A DNA stretch of 64,000 bases, taken from positions 62,271,501 through 62,335,500 of the forward strand of contig NC_134534.1 of the NCBI RefSeq assembly GCF_050624435.1, written 5' to 3'. The translations under genes and the position numbers were made by a program. Of the stretch, positions 45,600 to 57,300 are shown one piece after another. The first letter of the stretch is position 1. Each line of letters starts with the position of its first letter. The DNA is from Tenrec ecaudatus. Taxonomy: Eukaryota; Chordata; Mammalia; Afrosoricida; Tenrecidae. Below the pieces are notes generated by a model. That model saw only the letters and a program-made list of their open reading frames with translations. It made no database searches and was not told the DNA's origin.

Positions 45600-46955
45600 G
45601 GACACAAGGAATGTCCATCTAAACTCAAGACTGAAGAATAACAATAATACTAAAGAATCATTAGATTGAAAAAAGAATGATGAACATGCTGATATTTTAA
45701 TGATTTTTGCTAAAATATTAAGATTTTTGTGTCACCAAGCCTAATCATTACCCTATTTATCTTTTATCAGAACATGATTTTTCAAGAACATATTATTCAT
45801 ATTACTATTTGAAATATCCGTTTAGTTAGTACATTGTGAAGATAATTATGTTCACACTTTCAGATTTGAGGATCCATAAATAGCCACATTTAAAGTAACT
45901 TATACAAAAAAGGATTAAGATGGGGCTTTCATATATTGAATCCACCTTAATTTTAACCAGTACAATAATATCTATAAGCAGAGAGAAGTGAGGGGACCTT
46001 AATAATAATATTGAGCATGTTTTTTATTTTGAAAACTTTGAAGAACCCTAAATTGCATGTGCTTTAAACAATTATATTGGCCATAAAGATCAACTTTTAA
46101 AGAGTGGGAAGAGCGTCAATAGCATTAGGAACTTCTCTGACCAGGCTGACTTTGAGCTGCTTCACATGTCATTCTTGCACTTCCTTCTCTTGAATTAGAT
46201 TGATTACTTAGAATATTGAAGATTCTAGTCTCACTGTGTAAAAGGAAGAAAATATAAAATCTTGACTACAAAGCTCAGATTCTTTAAAAGCCTGCTTTTC
46301 TGGTATTTCATTATTAATGTTTAAGTCATTTCCTCTTTGGACTTTGAGTTTAAAATACCCAAAGACTGTAAAACAACTCCCCCCAAAGCCAATGAATAAA
46401 CTCATAAAATATATACACAATTTGGGAAAAGTATCTTGCTTATTTTATATTCCTTTCATGATTCCTTTATATACATGAAAATATGGTTTATTATTTAAAA
46501 AGTTATGTATAAAATATTTTGATAGGAAAAGAAACTATTCATTAATTGCAAAACCTTTCATCTCTAGATCATTAGTAACCAATATCTCAAATTCAAAAGA
46601 GCAATGTATTTATCATCTACTTATCATATCCACTAGTAACAAAGAGTGACTCATTAATCTTAAATTCACTTAGAATTGGGGGAAAACTATGAAGTATTGG
46701 AATTTTAGGTAAATCCACAACTGAATGCAGCATGCTACAAAATTCAGTCTACCAAACATTCACAAGAGGTAGTGTTTTCTTGACAAATCAGAGATGTTTT
46801 CCTCTATATCATATTTTCTGGTCAAGTTTGTAGAAAACTATAGCTTCATTTCAACTTTATGCCTATATTTTAAATTTCCATAGTCTTCAAATAATTATGA
46901 TAAGGTTTAGCATAAATATTGAGATTATATTTTAGGAAAGGCACAAAGCTATTTA
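44320..46955. other. No recognised gene; AT-rich DNA
   Basis: About 2.6 kb with no nameable repeat other than the TA array at 45539-45597. Open frames are short (63-78 codons) and without domains. Confidence 0.4.
45539..45597. repeat. (TA)n microsatellite
   Basis: Uninterrupted TA dinucleotide run of about 58 bases. Confidence 0.97.
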
Positions 46956-46959
46956 CCAA

Positions 46960-47135
46960 AAACAAACTCACTGCCATTAAGTCAAAGGACGGGATAGAAC
47001 TACCTCTATGAGGTTCTGAGAGTATAACATTTTACAGGATAGAAAGCCCCGTCTTTCTCCCAAGAAGCAGCTGGTGGTTTGGAACTGCTGATGTGGAGAT
47101 TGCAGACCAAGGCATAAGCACTAAGCCACCTAGAT
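46960..47135 (-). repeat. AfroSINE, antisense
   Basis: ACTCACTGCCATTAAGTCAA, GATAGAACTACCTCTATGAG, CCCGTCTTTCTCCCAAGAAG, CAGCTGGTGGTTTGGAACTG and AGCACTAAGCCACCTAG: a near-complete antisense SINE. Confidence 0.85.
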
Positions 47136-47164
47136 TTAGCATGTTGACGCAAAAGGATCCTAAA

Positions 47165-47251
47165 AAATGAGGTAACACTGCCACTGTGGCTTTTCAAAGC
47201 TGTAACTCTTTACTGGAGTAGGAAGCCCCATCTTTCTCCCATGAAAAGTGT
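47165..47251 (-). repeat. AfroSINE, antisense, left part of a split copy
   Basis: CAAAGCTGTAACTCTTTACT, GAGTAGGAAGCCCCATCTTT and CTCCCATGAAAAG are antisense SINE. The copy is cut here by repeat copy D and resumes at 47758. Confidence 0.75.
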
Positions 47252-47757
47252 GTGTTAGTCCAGGTGGACTAAAGAAACAAATCCAGAGACACTTATATGT
47301 GTGTAAGAAAGAGCTTTATATAAAAGAGCAATTGTATATTGAGAAAAGTCCCGGCCCTGTCCAGATGAAGTCCATAAATCAGATGTTAGCTCATCTGTCT
47401 GATACCAGTCTGCAAATTCCTCGTCAGGCTCATGTAACATGTGCAATCATATCGAGTACAGGAAGATCACAGGCCAGTAGATGAGAAGTCTTTTGGATCC
47501 AGTGGCAGTGGAAGCATCTTAGTATCGATGCGGGTCTCCACGAAGCTACTCCAGCTCCAAGGCCTGGGCTGCCATCAGCATTGCTCCGTGTGACTTGTCA
47601 ACATAAATGTCTTGCAGGGGAAAGAAGTAGAGAGAGTGTGTCTGGCGCCTAGTGAGTTATTTATCTCCTTACTTTGCTCCAAATTAGATCATCAAGCTGC
47701 CGGCTGATTGCCAGACTAGACTCCACCCCTTATCAAATTGACAGTTGATTATGTAAC
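47252..47757 (+). repeat. ~510-bp dispersed repeat, copy D, inside a SINE
   Basis: Starts GTGTTAGTCCAGGTGGACTA, contains AGTCCATAAATCAGATGTTA, CACAGGCCAGTAGATGAGAA and GGATCCAGTGGCAGTG, and ends near AATTGACAGTTGATTATGTA. The SINE body continues on both sides, so the element has sharp ends and moved as a unit. Confidence 0.75.
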
Positions 47758-47840
47758 TTCCACGGAGCGGTTAGTGGTTTGAAACTGCTGACATTCAGGA
47801 TGGCAACTGATTGCATAACAACTATGCCACCAAGACTCCA
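47758..47840 (-). repeat. AfroSINE, antisense, right part of a split copy
   Basis: CGGAGCGGTTAGTGGTTTGA, then AACTGCTGACATTCAGGATG, then AACTATGCCACCAAGACTCC completes the SINE started at 47165. Confidence 0.75.
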
Positions 47841-47844
47841 GAAT

Positions 47845-48268
47845 TATTTAAGGAATTGTTTTATTCTATTACAAAATTGCTCAGACCCAAAATATCATTT
47901 TGGCGAAGTTTGCACTTAGATCAATTTAATTATTAATACAATCTAATCTCATAATTTTGAATCAAATTTTGTCAAGGATAACAGCTAACATCAACTGATG
48001 GGGTAGGTTGCTTAATTCAGAAACTTGCTTTTTCACTATTTCCAGATGAGTATTGATCTCTTCCTAATTTACAAGACTTTTATGGGAAAAAATTGACAAA
48101 TACAAAACAGAATGCATGAAAATCAATGTTTATGACTGGTACATTTTCTCATTCATTATGATTTTATAGACCCAAATATGTTACAAAAATAGATAAAGAA
48201 CATTGTTTTTAACTGAATAGCTTTTGTAAGTCTCTTACTTTGTATTGCTGCTTGTATTTTTGACCTCA
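47845..48268. other. No recognised gene
   Basis: AT-rich, nothing assigned. Confidence 0.35.
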
Positions 48269-48353
48269 TATACAAGAGGATTTCAAAGAGCAGGTGGAGA
48301 AGTTCATTATCTTTTCATTCCATTTTCCATGACCTTTTGAAGTCCCTTGTATA
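48269..48353. mobile_element. Mariner-like MITE (~81 bp plus TA flanks)
   Basis: Left end TATACAAGAGGATTTCAAA and right end TTTTGAAGTCCCTTGTATA form imperfect inverted repeats, with TA at each edge as a TA target duplication. It has no coding capacity. The ends resemble the start of 23634. Confidence 0.75.
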
Positions 48354-48630
48354 TGTGTGCATTCTCATTAAGTTTATTTTAAAAAGCAGTATTAGTGCTC
48401 CAAGAATTTGCTAAACAGTCATCATAATTATATATCTTTTCTTACACAGAGTGTAGCAATGTAAACACTAACTAACAAGTCCCAATTATTTAACCATGCA
48501 CAATAGTAACTTGCTACTTAGTTAAACCATTAAATAACCTTATCTGTTTGCTTAGTCAAACAAATCAGTGAAATATTTTAATTTAATTAATTTTTTTATA
48601 TATAAGAAAGGACATTGTTAAAGGAGTACT
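48354..48630. other. No recognised gene
   Basis: AT-rich sequence with nothing assigned. Confidence 0.3.
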
Positions 48631-48634
48631 TTTT

Positions 48635-49812
48635 AAAAATCATTTTATTGGGGGCTCGTACAATGCTTATCACAATCCATATGTACATCTATTGCATCCA
48701 CCACATTGACACATTTGTTGCATTTTCAAAACATTTGCTTTCTACTTGAGCCCTTGATATCAGCTCCTCATTGTTCCCCTCACTCCCTGCTTCCCCTCCC
48801 TCACGAATCCTTGATAATTTATAAATAATTATTTTGTCATATCTTACACTGTCCGACGTCTCCCTTCACCCACTTTTCTGTTGTGTGTCCCCAGAGAGGA
48901 GGTTATATGTAGATCCTTGCAATCTGTTCCCCATTTCTAACCCACCTTCTCTTCACCCTCCCAGTTTCGCCACTCTGGCCACTGGTCCTGAGGGGTTTAT
49001 CTGTCCTGAATTCTCTGTTTCCAGTTCATCTGTACCAGTGTACATCCGCTGGTCTAGCCTGATTTGTAAGGTAGAACTGGGATCATGATAGTGGGGTGGA
49101 TGGGTGAGGAAGTATTTAAGAACTATTGGAAATTTGAATGTTTCGTCGCTGCACCCTGACTGGCTCATCTCCTCCCTGTGACCCTTCTGTAAGGGGATGT
49201 CCAGCTGTCCAGAGATGGGCTTTGGGTCCCCAATCTGCACTCCCCCTCATTCACAATGATATGATTATTTTCCCACTTGATGTCTGAAACCTGATCCCTT
49301 CAACACCTCTTGATCACACAGATTGGTGTACTTCTTCCATGTGGGTTTTGTTGCGTCTGAGCTAGCTCGCTGCTTGTTTGCTTTCAAGCCTTTAAGACCC
49401 CAGATGCTATATCTTTTGATAGCCAGACACCATCAGCTTTCTTCACCATATTTGCTTACGCACCCTTTTGTCTTCATCAATCGTGTCGGGAAGGTGAGCA
49501 TCATGGAATGCCGGTTTAATAAAACAAAGTGTTATTGCATTGAGGGAATACTTGAGTTTAGGTCCAATGTCCATCTGTTACCTTAATACTAAACTTATAA
49601 ATATATGCACATAGATCTATTTCCTCATCATCCTAAATAAGTATTTTTACATATGTACATGCCTGTATTTAGACTTCTATAAATGTCCTTTACTCCCTAG
49701 TTCTTTCCTCTATTTCCTTTTACTTTCCTCTTCTTCCACTCTCATGCTCAGCCTTCATTTGGGTTTCAGTAAATCCTCTCGGTTACATTACCCTTGATCA
49801 CACCCTACCAGG
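48635..49812 (-). mobile_element. L1 3' UTR, antisense, one module
   Basis: AATCATTTTATTGGGGGCTC marks the 3' end, followed by the C-rich tract, GGATCATGATAGTGGGG and one module (GTTTGCTTTCAAGCCTTTAA to TTTGCTTACGCACCC, about 49370-49470). The text stops in ACCCTACCAGGCCTC where another L1 3' end begins. Confidence 0.85.
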
Positions 49813-52160
49813 CCTCTTTTTAAAAACATTTTATTAGGGGCTCATACAACTCTTATTGCAATCCATACATATACATATATAAATTGTATAAAGCACATCT
49901 GTACATTCTTTGCCCTAATAATTTTCAAAGCCTTTGCTCTCCACTTAAGCCCTTTGCATCAGGTCCTCTTTTTTTTCCCTCCTCCCTTGCCCCCCCTCCC
50001 TCATAGGCCCTTGATAATTTATAAATTATTATCTTGTTGTATCTTGCCCTATCAGGAGTCTCCCTTAAACCCCTTTTCTGTTGTCCATCCCCCAGGGAGG
50101 AAGTTACAGGTAGATCCTGTAATCGGTTACCCCTTTCCAACCCACTCACCCTCTACTCTCCCAGTATTGCCCCTTACACCCCTGGTACTGAAGGTATCAT
50201 CCACCCTGGATTCCCTGTGCCTCCAGCTCCTATATGCACCAATGTACAACCTCTGTTCTATCCAGACTTGCAAGGTAGAATTTGGATCATGGTAGTTGGG
50301 GGTAGGAGGAAGCATTTAGGATCTGGGGGAAAGCTGTATTCTTCATTGGTGCTACATCTCACCCTGACTGACTCATCTCCTCCGCTAGACCCCTCTGAGG
50401 GGATCTCCACTGGCCAACAATTGGGCTTTAGGTCTCAACCTTGTACTTCCCCCTTCATTCACTGTGATGAGATTCTTGATGATGCCTTACACCTGATCCC
50501 TTTGGGACCACGTGATCACACAGGCTGGTGTGTTCTTCAATGTGGGCTTTGTTGCTTCTGAGCTAGATTGTCGCTTGTGTACTTTCAAGCCTTTAAGACC
50601 CCAGACACAATCTCTTTTAATAGCCGGGCACCATCAGCTTTCTTTGCTACATTTACTTGTTCAGCAGTTGTGTTGGGAGGGTGAGCATCATAGAATGCCA
50701 ATTTAATAGAAGAAAGTATTCATGCATTGAGGGAGTGCTTGACTAGAGGCCCAAGGTCCTTCTGCCACCTTAATACTAAACCTATAAATATATAGGTTTC
50801 CCATCCTATATATATTTCCCATCCTCATATATATATTTTCCCATCCTCATATATATATTTTCATGTACATGTCTTTGTCTAGACCTCTATAAATGCCCTT
50901 TGCCTCCTAGCTCTTTCCTCTATTTCCCTTGACTTTCCTCCTGCCCCACTATCATGCTCCGTCCCCACCTGGGTACAGCTATAGCTCTTCTTTACGTAAC
51001 CTTACCCTTGATCATTCCCTACCAGGCCTGCCACACACCCCCCCCCCCTTATACCCTCTCTCACCACTGATTTTGGATCACTTCTTTTTCCCTTATCCCT
51101 AGATTTGTTAACACCACGTCCTGTCCCCCACTTCCCCTCCTCCAATGTCCTCCGGAAACATCTGTCCTACTGTTTTCTCCTCTGGATTGCTTATCCAGGT
51201 ATGCTCCCTTCTTGATTTGCTCCATTTTGGGGATTCAGACTGTGCTGCTTCCACCCCACATGTGACTCCAGAAATGTTGTAGTCTGCTTCAGTAAGGTGA
51301 TAGTGTGACACGTGCTGTTGTCATTGCCCAGTCCCCTCTGTGTCACTTTAGCTCCCCGCAGGGACATCATCCTCTGAACCTGGTGTACTAGCGTGTGGTC
51401 CAGTCTAGCTCTCTTTCTCTTCCTCCCTCCTGGCCTTCCTCCATGTGGGTGTGGCACGCTGGCCCCTTTACCCAACCTGTAGGTTCAATTCTGCCCTCCA
51501 CACACCCGCTTCACAGGAGGGGGTCAGTCTGGCTGTGGTTGGGGCCATCCCTGTAGCTCCCTCTTTTCATGCATTCTTCCATGTGGCCAAGGTCCCCTCA
51601 TGATTTGGTGCATCATGGTTGAATCTGCATGTCAACTTCTGATTCTGTGGAGACAAGACCTGTACTCTCCCTCTGGGTAGATTAGTGCCCCGCTCCCTCT
51701 GTCCTCATTTCAAATACCACCCCGCCATTTTCTTCAAATCCCCCCTCCCTCCTTTTCCCATTATTGTGTTAGACCAACGTGTACCTCCTTCAGTTTGGTC
51801 CACGACCAGTTGCATGCACTCCAATGTCCACTGCGGCTCAATTCACAGTCACGAAGTGTTGGAACAATCTGAATACCCACTGGTAGATGAGTGGGTCAGT
51901 AAACTCTGGCACAAATACTCAATGGAGTAGTATGCAGGACTGAAAATCACTGATGAGCTCATGAAACACATCTTTTCATGGGAAGAGTTGGAGGATATTA
52001 TGCTGAGAGAAGTCAACCAATCACAGAAGGAGAAGTACAGCATGAGTCCCCTGAGGTAAGTGTAATCAACATGGTAGGTATAGAAGAGAAGCCACCTATA
52101 TAATACCATATGGGTTGAGATACAGGGAATTGGGAGGAGGTTGGACCAAACCCAATAAGT
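49813..52160. mobile_element. L1 3' UTR insertion with 5' inversion
   Basis: 49813 to about 51785 is antisense 3' UTR with one module (about 50575-50700) and a C-rich tract. From about 51785 the orientation flips. On plus, GAATACCCACTGGTAGATGA, ACTCAATGGAGTAGTATGCA, GAGTTGGAGGATATTATGCT and GAGAGAAGTCAACCAATCAC are the sense end of ORF2, the same coding end seen antisense at 13560-13720. GGACCAAAC occurs at both breakpoints (sense 52143 and complement at 51799), consistent with twin priming. No TSD was found. Confidence 0.75.
51810..52030 (+). pseudogene. L1 ORF2 C-terminal remnant, sense
   Basis: Translates to text close to the ORF2 C-terminus at 13557-13750: YPLVDEWVSKLWHKYSME, a stop, then GLKITDELMKHIFSWEELED and IMLREVNQSQKE. 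It is the only sense-oriented part of the 49813-52160 element and shows its inversion. Confidence 0.8.
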
Positions 52161-52164
52161 AATT

Positions 52165-52928
52165 TTATATCAAGAATGTGTCTCATTCCAATCCAACTCA
52201 TGTTCATGGTTCTGAAGCTAGCCAAAGCCTTTTTTCAGATTCACTAAGCTTCTGGATGATGAAATAGAAAAGTGAATTGAGAAGCAGTTGAACCACAGGT
52301 CAATGATTGCCGAGTTTCGTGAGTCAGAATAGGGCATGATGCCACTCTCAGGCTCCGTGGCCCCCATAGGGCTGCCCCTGTGGGCAGACACAGAATCCAT
52401 GTAAACAGGAAGACCAAAGACAAGAGTTGGGCTTATTTTATATAAATAGTTTTTTGGAATAGAAATCAAGTAAGTTAAAACTGTCAATGCATAAGTACAG
52501 AAAAATAAATTCAAGGTTTTTTATGTTTATGTATATTTCTTCTAAGCACGAATATAAAAAATATAACAATGCCGATGAGCTAGCCATACTGAGAAAATTG
52601 ATGATTAATTTATTTTATGTTTAGTAATAAAGCTACAGCTTATCTTTATTTATGTCTATAATTCTTCCTAATAGTATAGCTAATTCTTATCTGTTTCTGA
52701 CTAGTGTTTGCCTATTTCTCAATTCTTGCATCTGGAAAAGTACAGGTAATATGTTCAGTTGTGACTTGTGCTTTTTTTTTTTTAAATGATGATATTATCA
52801 GTATAAATTGACACTTAATGTTGTTTATTATTAAATTGCTTCAAGTCTTATAGTCTTTGGAACTAGAGCAATACAATGGATGAAACATAGAATATTCTTA
52901 TTACATAAAGTAAGAATATTCACACTCC
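52165..52928. other. No recognised gene
   Basis: Unassigned sequence; nothing coding. The minus frame at 52218-52514 (98 codons) has no domain I recognise. Confidence 0.35.
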
Positions 52929-52942
52929 CAGGGTAAGATTCT
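52929..52942. repeat. TSD, left copy, perfect 14 bp
   Basis: CAGGGTAAGATTCT is identical to 54974-54987. Confidence 0.95.
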
Positions 52943-53597
52943 TTTTTTAAAAAAACATTTTATTAGGGGCTCATACAACTCTTATCACAGTCTATACAAA
53001 TACATACATCAATTGTATAAAGCACATCCATACATTCCCTGCCCCAATCATTCTCAAAGCATTTGCTCTCCATTTAAGCCCTTTGGATCAGGTCCTCTTT
53101 TTTTTTTCCCCTCCTTCCCCACTCCCTCCTCCCTCATGTGCCCTTGGTAATTTATACATTGTTATTTTGTCATATCTTGCCCTATCTGGAGTCTCCCTTC
53201 CCCACCTTCTCTGCCGTCCCTCTCCCAGGGAGGAGGTCACATGTGGATCCTTGTAATCAGTTCCCCCTTTTCAACCCACTCACCCTCCACTCTCCCAGCA
53301 TCGCCCCTCACACCCTTGGTCCTGAAGGTATCATCCACCCTGGATTCCCTGTGCCTCCAGCCCTCATATGTACCAGGGTACAACCTCTGCCCTATCCAGC
53401 CCTGCAAGGTAGAATTCAGATCATGGTGGTTGGGGGAGGAAGCATCCACGATCTGGGGGAAAGCTGTGTTCTTCATTGGTACTACCTCGCACCCTGACTG
53501 ACCCATCGCCTCTCCTAAACCACTCTATGAGGGGATCTCCAGTGGCCGGCACTTGGGCCTTGGGTCTCCACTCTGCACTTCCCCCTTCATTCAATAT

Positions 53598-53598
<1 letters not shown>

Positions 53599-53655
<57 letters not shown>
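53599..53655. repeat. (TA)n microsatellite in L1 3' UTR
   Basis: TA run of about 56 bases followed by CACACATATA, at the site where the 4045 copy has (GT)n. Confidence 0.95.
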
Positions 53656-53666
<11 letters not shown>

Positions 53667-53699
53667 CTTTTTTTTGCATGATGCCTTATACCTGGTCCC

Positions 53700-54200
53700 T
53701 TTGGCACCTCGTGATCGCACGGGCTGGTGTGCTTTTTTGCTTCTGAGCTAGATGGCCGCTTGTTCACCTTCAAGCCTTTAAGACCCCAGACACTATCTCT
53801 TTTGATAGCCGGGCACCATCAGCTTTCTTCACCACATTTGCTTATGCACCCATTTGTCTTCAGCGATCCTATCATGGAGGTGTGCAGCCAATGATATGAT
53901 TTTTTGTTCTTTGATGCCTGATAACTGATCGCTTCGTGACCACTCGATCACACAGGCTGGTGTGTTCTTCCATGTGGACTTTGTTGCTTCTGCGCTAGAT
54001 GGCCACTTGTTTATCTTCAAGCCTTTAAGACCCCAGTCACTATCTCTTTTGATAGTCGGGCACCATCAGATTTCTTCACCACATTTACTTGTTCACCTGC
54101 TTTGGCTTCAGCAGTTGTGTCGGGAGAGTGAGCATCATAGAGTTCCAATTTAATAAAAGAAAGTATTCATGCATTGAGGGAGTGTTTGAGTAGAGGCCCA
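53700..54200 (-). repeat. Two tandem ~247-bp modules in L1 3' UTR
   Basis: GGGCACCATCAG repeats at 53812 and 54059, and TTTAAGACCCCAG repeats at 53777 and 54024, a period of about 247 bases. It has the same architecture as 4304-4803. Confidence 0.85.
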
Positions 54201-54987
54201 AGGTCCTTCCGCCACCTTAATACTAAACCTATAAATATAGACACATAGATCTATTTCCCCATCCTCATTTATATATTTGCATGTACATGTCTTTGTCTAG
54301 ACCTCCATAAATGCCCTTTGACTCCTAGCTCTTTCCTCCATCTCCCTTGACTTTCCTCCTGCTCCACTACCATGCTTCTTCACCACCTGGGCTAGCGTAT
54401 ACCTCTTCTCTACGCAACCTTACCCTGATCATTCCCCACCAGGCCTGCCACTCCCCCCTCTCTACCATTTTGTGTCCCATGTTGTTCCCATGTCCCTGTG
54501 TTTGTTAACCCCACTTCCTTACCCCCCCACCCCAAGTCCCCCCAGAACTGTCGGTCCCATTGTTTTTCCTCCAGATAGTTCATCCAGCCTGTCCTATTCA
54601 GACAGACCTGTGGAGACACTAACATGCAGGAAAACAAGACAGAGGAAAACAAAGCAACAGTATAAAACCAGACAACAAAACAACAAAAACAAACCACTGA
54701 CAAAGAACAAAACAAAACACTTCACTAAAGAAAAGCTTGTAGTTAGTTCAGGGATCGTTTGCTGGCCCTGAGGAGCATTTTCCAGTCCAGTCTGTTGGGG
54801 CACCATGCCCAGGCCCCAAAGTCCACTTTCAGCATTTCCTGGGGACCTTGCCACTCCATTCCCTTGCTGTTCCGCTGCACTCCCCCAGTGCTTTGCCTCG
54901 GTGTGGTGGGATCAGGTCAGGTGCAATTCCCACACTGTGTCTCTGGTGCTGTCCCCTGTATCGCCCTTAGTCACAGGGTAAGATTCT

Positions 54988-55169
54988 AATATGTACTAAA
55001 TGCTATATTACCTGCTAGGTATTATTTTGAATATTACCTAAGTTTTCTGTGTCTCAATTTCCTGATGACTGGTCAATATTACTTTAAAAGTGATCAGAAA
55101 ATACTAGAGATATTGGCAATAATACATTCCTCCTCACCTGGGACTTTGCTATATTAACAGTCAACACAC
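54988..55169. other. No recognised gene
   Basis: Pre-insertion target DNA continuing after the L1 TSD; nothing assigned. Confidence 0.3.
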
Positions 55170-55510
55170 ACAGCATCGTTGCTGTTGTGTTAGTTGCTGT
55201 GGTGTTTCACAGACTCAAGGTGATGCGAGCTCCAATGAGAACAATCGCTGATGATCCTGTGCCAACTCATGATCAGTTCCATGTATGACCTTTTTGATCC
55301 ATAGGTTTCACATTGGTTGATTTTTATGTTGATCACCAGACCATTCTTCGTTCATCATAGACTGCAAATATCACTAAAACCTGTTCAGCTTTATAGGAGC
55401 ATACAAGACCCCACTAAGTGATGGTTGATGAGTGCACACAAGAACATTGTTTGGGAATCAAATCCAGGCCTTCCACAGGGAAGATTAGAACTCTACCACA
55501 GAAACACCAA
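55170..55510 (-). repeat. tRNA-derived SINE-like repeat
   Basis: GTTAGTTGCTGTGGTGTTTC, then ACCAGACCATTCTTCGTTCA, then GGGAATCAAATCCAGGCCTT and ACTCTACCACAGAAACACCA look like an antisense tRNA-related SINE of a family distinct from the main AfroSINE. Confidence 0.5.
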
Positions 55511-56370
55511 TATCTTTATAAATATCTTTATAAATCACCTCTTGAATTCCGTTAATTGATCGAGTCTCAAAAAGAAAAAATCAAGGCAGAAATATCCAAA
55601 TAAGGACATTGAAGCTTAGTGAGAAATCTAATTTGAATAAGGTAATAAAGGTGGCAAGATTCTCTGACTTCCAACATGATAAGTGTGTTTACTTCCAAGA
55701 TGAGTGCAAGTTGACATCGACTTAAGGGGAGTAAGTTTTGAGTTTGAGATGATGTTCTGATAGGCTAGTAATGTGAAGCAGAACTTCAAATATGCCCATC
55801 ACACACTATTTGACCAAAACATTAGAGTGAATTTCACTCCAGTTGAGCAGTGTTTTTCAGGCCCAAACCAGGAAGACCATCTTTACATCTTAGATGCAAT
55901 TCCATAGTAAACGCTCTCATTGCACCTTTAAAAATTCACTGATAATATTGTCAGTTGCATTAAAAACAAGTATGATGCTTTTTTATTAATATATTTACTT
56001 TGCATTTAGATTCTTATAGGATTCTATATATTTTATGCTGTGGTATAAATCACTTTGGGTTCATATAAACATTTCTTTTTAAAATTCAGATAAAAAATGA
56101 TCTTACAGATAAGCAAAGAAGTAAACCTCCTGGAGTATAACTCAAAGGTTTAAAATGTTTTCAGCATATGTTTGGCTATATTGTGCTTGCCTATTATTTT
56201 CAAAATGGATTTTCTCAAGTATATTTACTAGCTCCATACAAACAATTGCATATTTGCAGAGCATGTTGGCAACTTCCAAGGAAAATAGAAAATATTATGG
56301 TTAAGAAAAATACTTGGATGATTTTTGTAAACTATTCTCAGTCTTCTTCACTCATCTCTCAGTTTGTTGT
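55510..56370. other. No recognised gene
   Basis: AT-rich sequence; nothing assigned. Confidence 0.35.
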
Positions 56371-56371
56371 A

Positions 56372-56647
56372 GTGTGGTGGCTTTTATGTGGCTGCGGCAC
56401 TGGACGCTATGGCACTGATATTTCCCATGCCAGCAAGGTCACTCATGATAAATTGACTTCCATGAAACTTGCAGACTAAGGATAGACTAATAAGGGGTAG
56501 GAAGTCTAATTCTAAGGGATAATTCACTGAAAATTTTATGCATGACCTTAGAACATTGTTTGTCGTAGTACCAGAAGATGAGCCCCTTGGGTTGTGTAAG
56601 ATACACAACATGATGGGGAAGAGGTCTCCCAAAATAGAGTTGATCTT

Positions 56648-56655
<8 letters not shown>
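56372..56655 (+). mobile_element. BovB/RTE LINE 5' part, sense
   Basis: GTGGCTTTTATGTGGCTGCG, GACGCTATGGCACTGATATT, GCCAGCAAGGTCACTCATGA and AGATGAGCCCCTTGGGTTGT correspond to the 5' region of the afrotherian RTE/BovB element. It is truncated before its ORF begins. Confidence 0.65.
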
Positions 56656-57014
<359 letters not shown>

Positions 57015-57031
57015 AGAAATATACATGAATC
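57015..57031. repeat. TSD, right copy, of the RPS27 retrocopy
   Basis: AGAAATATACATGAATC pairs with 56648-56664. Confidence 0.93.
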
Positions 57032-57300
57032 AACACGACCTAGCGATACCTCTGCTAGGTATATGCCCCAAAGAAGTAAAAGACAAAGCGTTAACGGATA
57101 TATGCTCGCCTATGCCCATCGCAGCATAGTTCACAATAGCAAGAACCTGGAAGAAATTCTGGTTCATACGCACAGTGAAATACTGTGCAACCTGAAAAAA
57201 CAGTGATGAAATGGAAAGACCTCATGACATGGTGGGCCTGGAAACCGTTGATGCTGAGTTAAGTTAGTCGATCACAAAGAGGGCAAATATTGTAGGAGAC
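57032..57300 (+). mobile_element. L1 ORF2 C-terminal/3' UTR fragment, sense
   Basis: GACCTAGCGATACCTCTGCT, TATGCCCCAAAGAAGTAAAA, CTCGCCTATGCCCATCGCAG and TTCACAATAGCAAGAACCTG are the sense end of L1 ORF2. It sits immediately 3' of the RPS27 retrocopy and adjoins BovB on its other side. Confidence 0.75.

Larger units (their letters stand above)
52943..54973 (-). mobile_element. L1 3' UTR, antisense, young, 5'-truncated
   Basis: This ~2.03-kb insertion has a perfect 14-bp TSD. From the left it has a poly-T, ACATTTTATTAGGGGCTCAT, a C-rich (G4-forming) tract at 53108-53133, a (TA)n array, two ~247-bp modules (landmark ATCAG at 53818 and 54065), and the upstream 3' UTR with a long A-rich tract (54640-54730). 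It is entirely 3' UTR, with no ORF2. Perfect TSDs and low divergence from 4045-5426 make it the youngest-looking L1 here. Confidence 0.93.

Noticed and set aside
50034-50561. 175-codon plus-strand frame
   Set aside because: Antisense L1 3' UTR, homologous to 8941-9423 and 53138-53751.
53476-53773. Tyr-Ile repeat peptides on both strands
   Set aside because: Translation of the (TA)n microsatellite in the L1 3' UTR.
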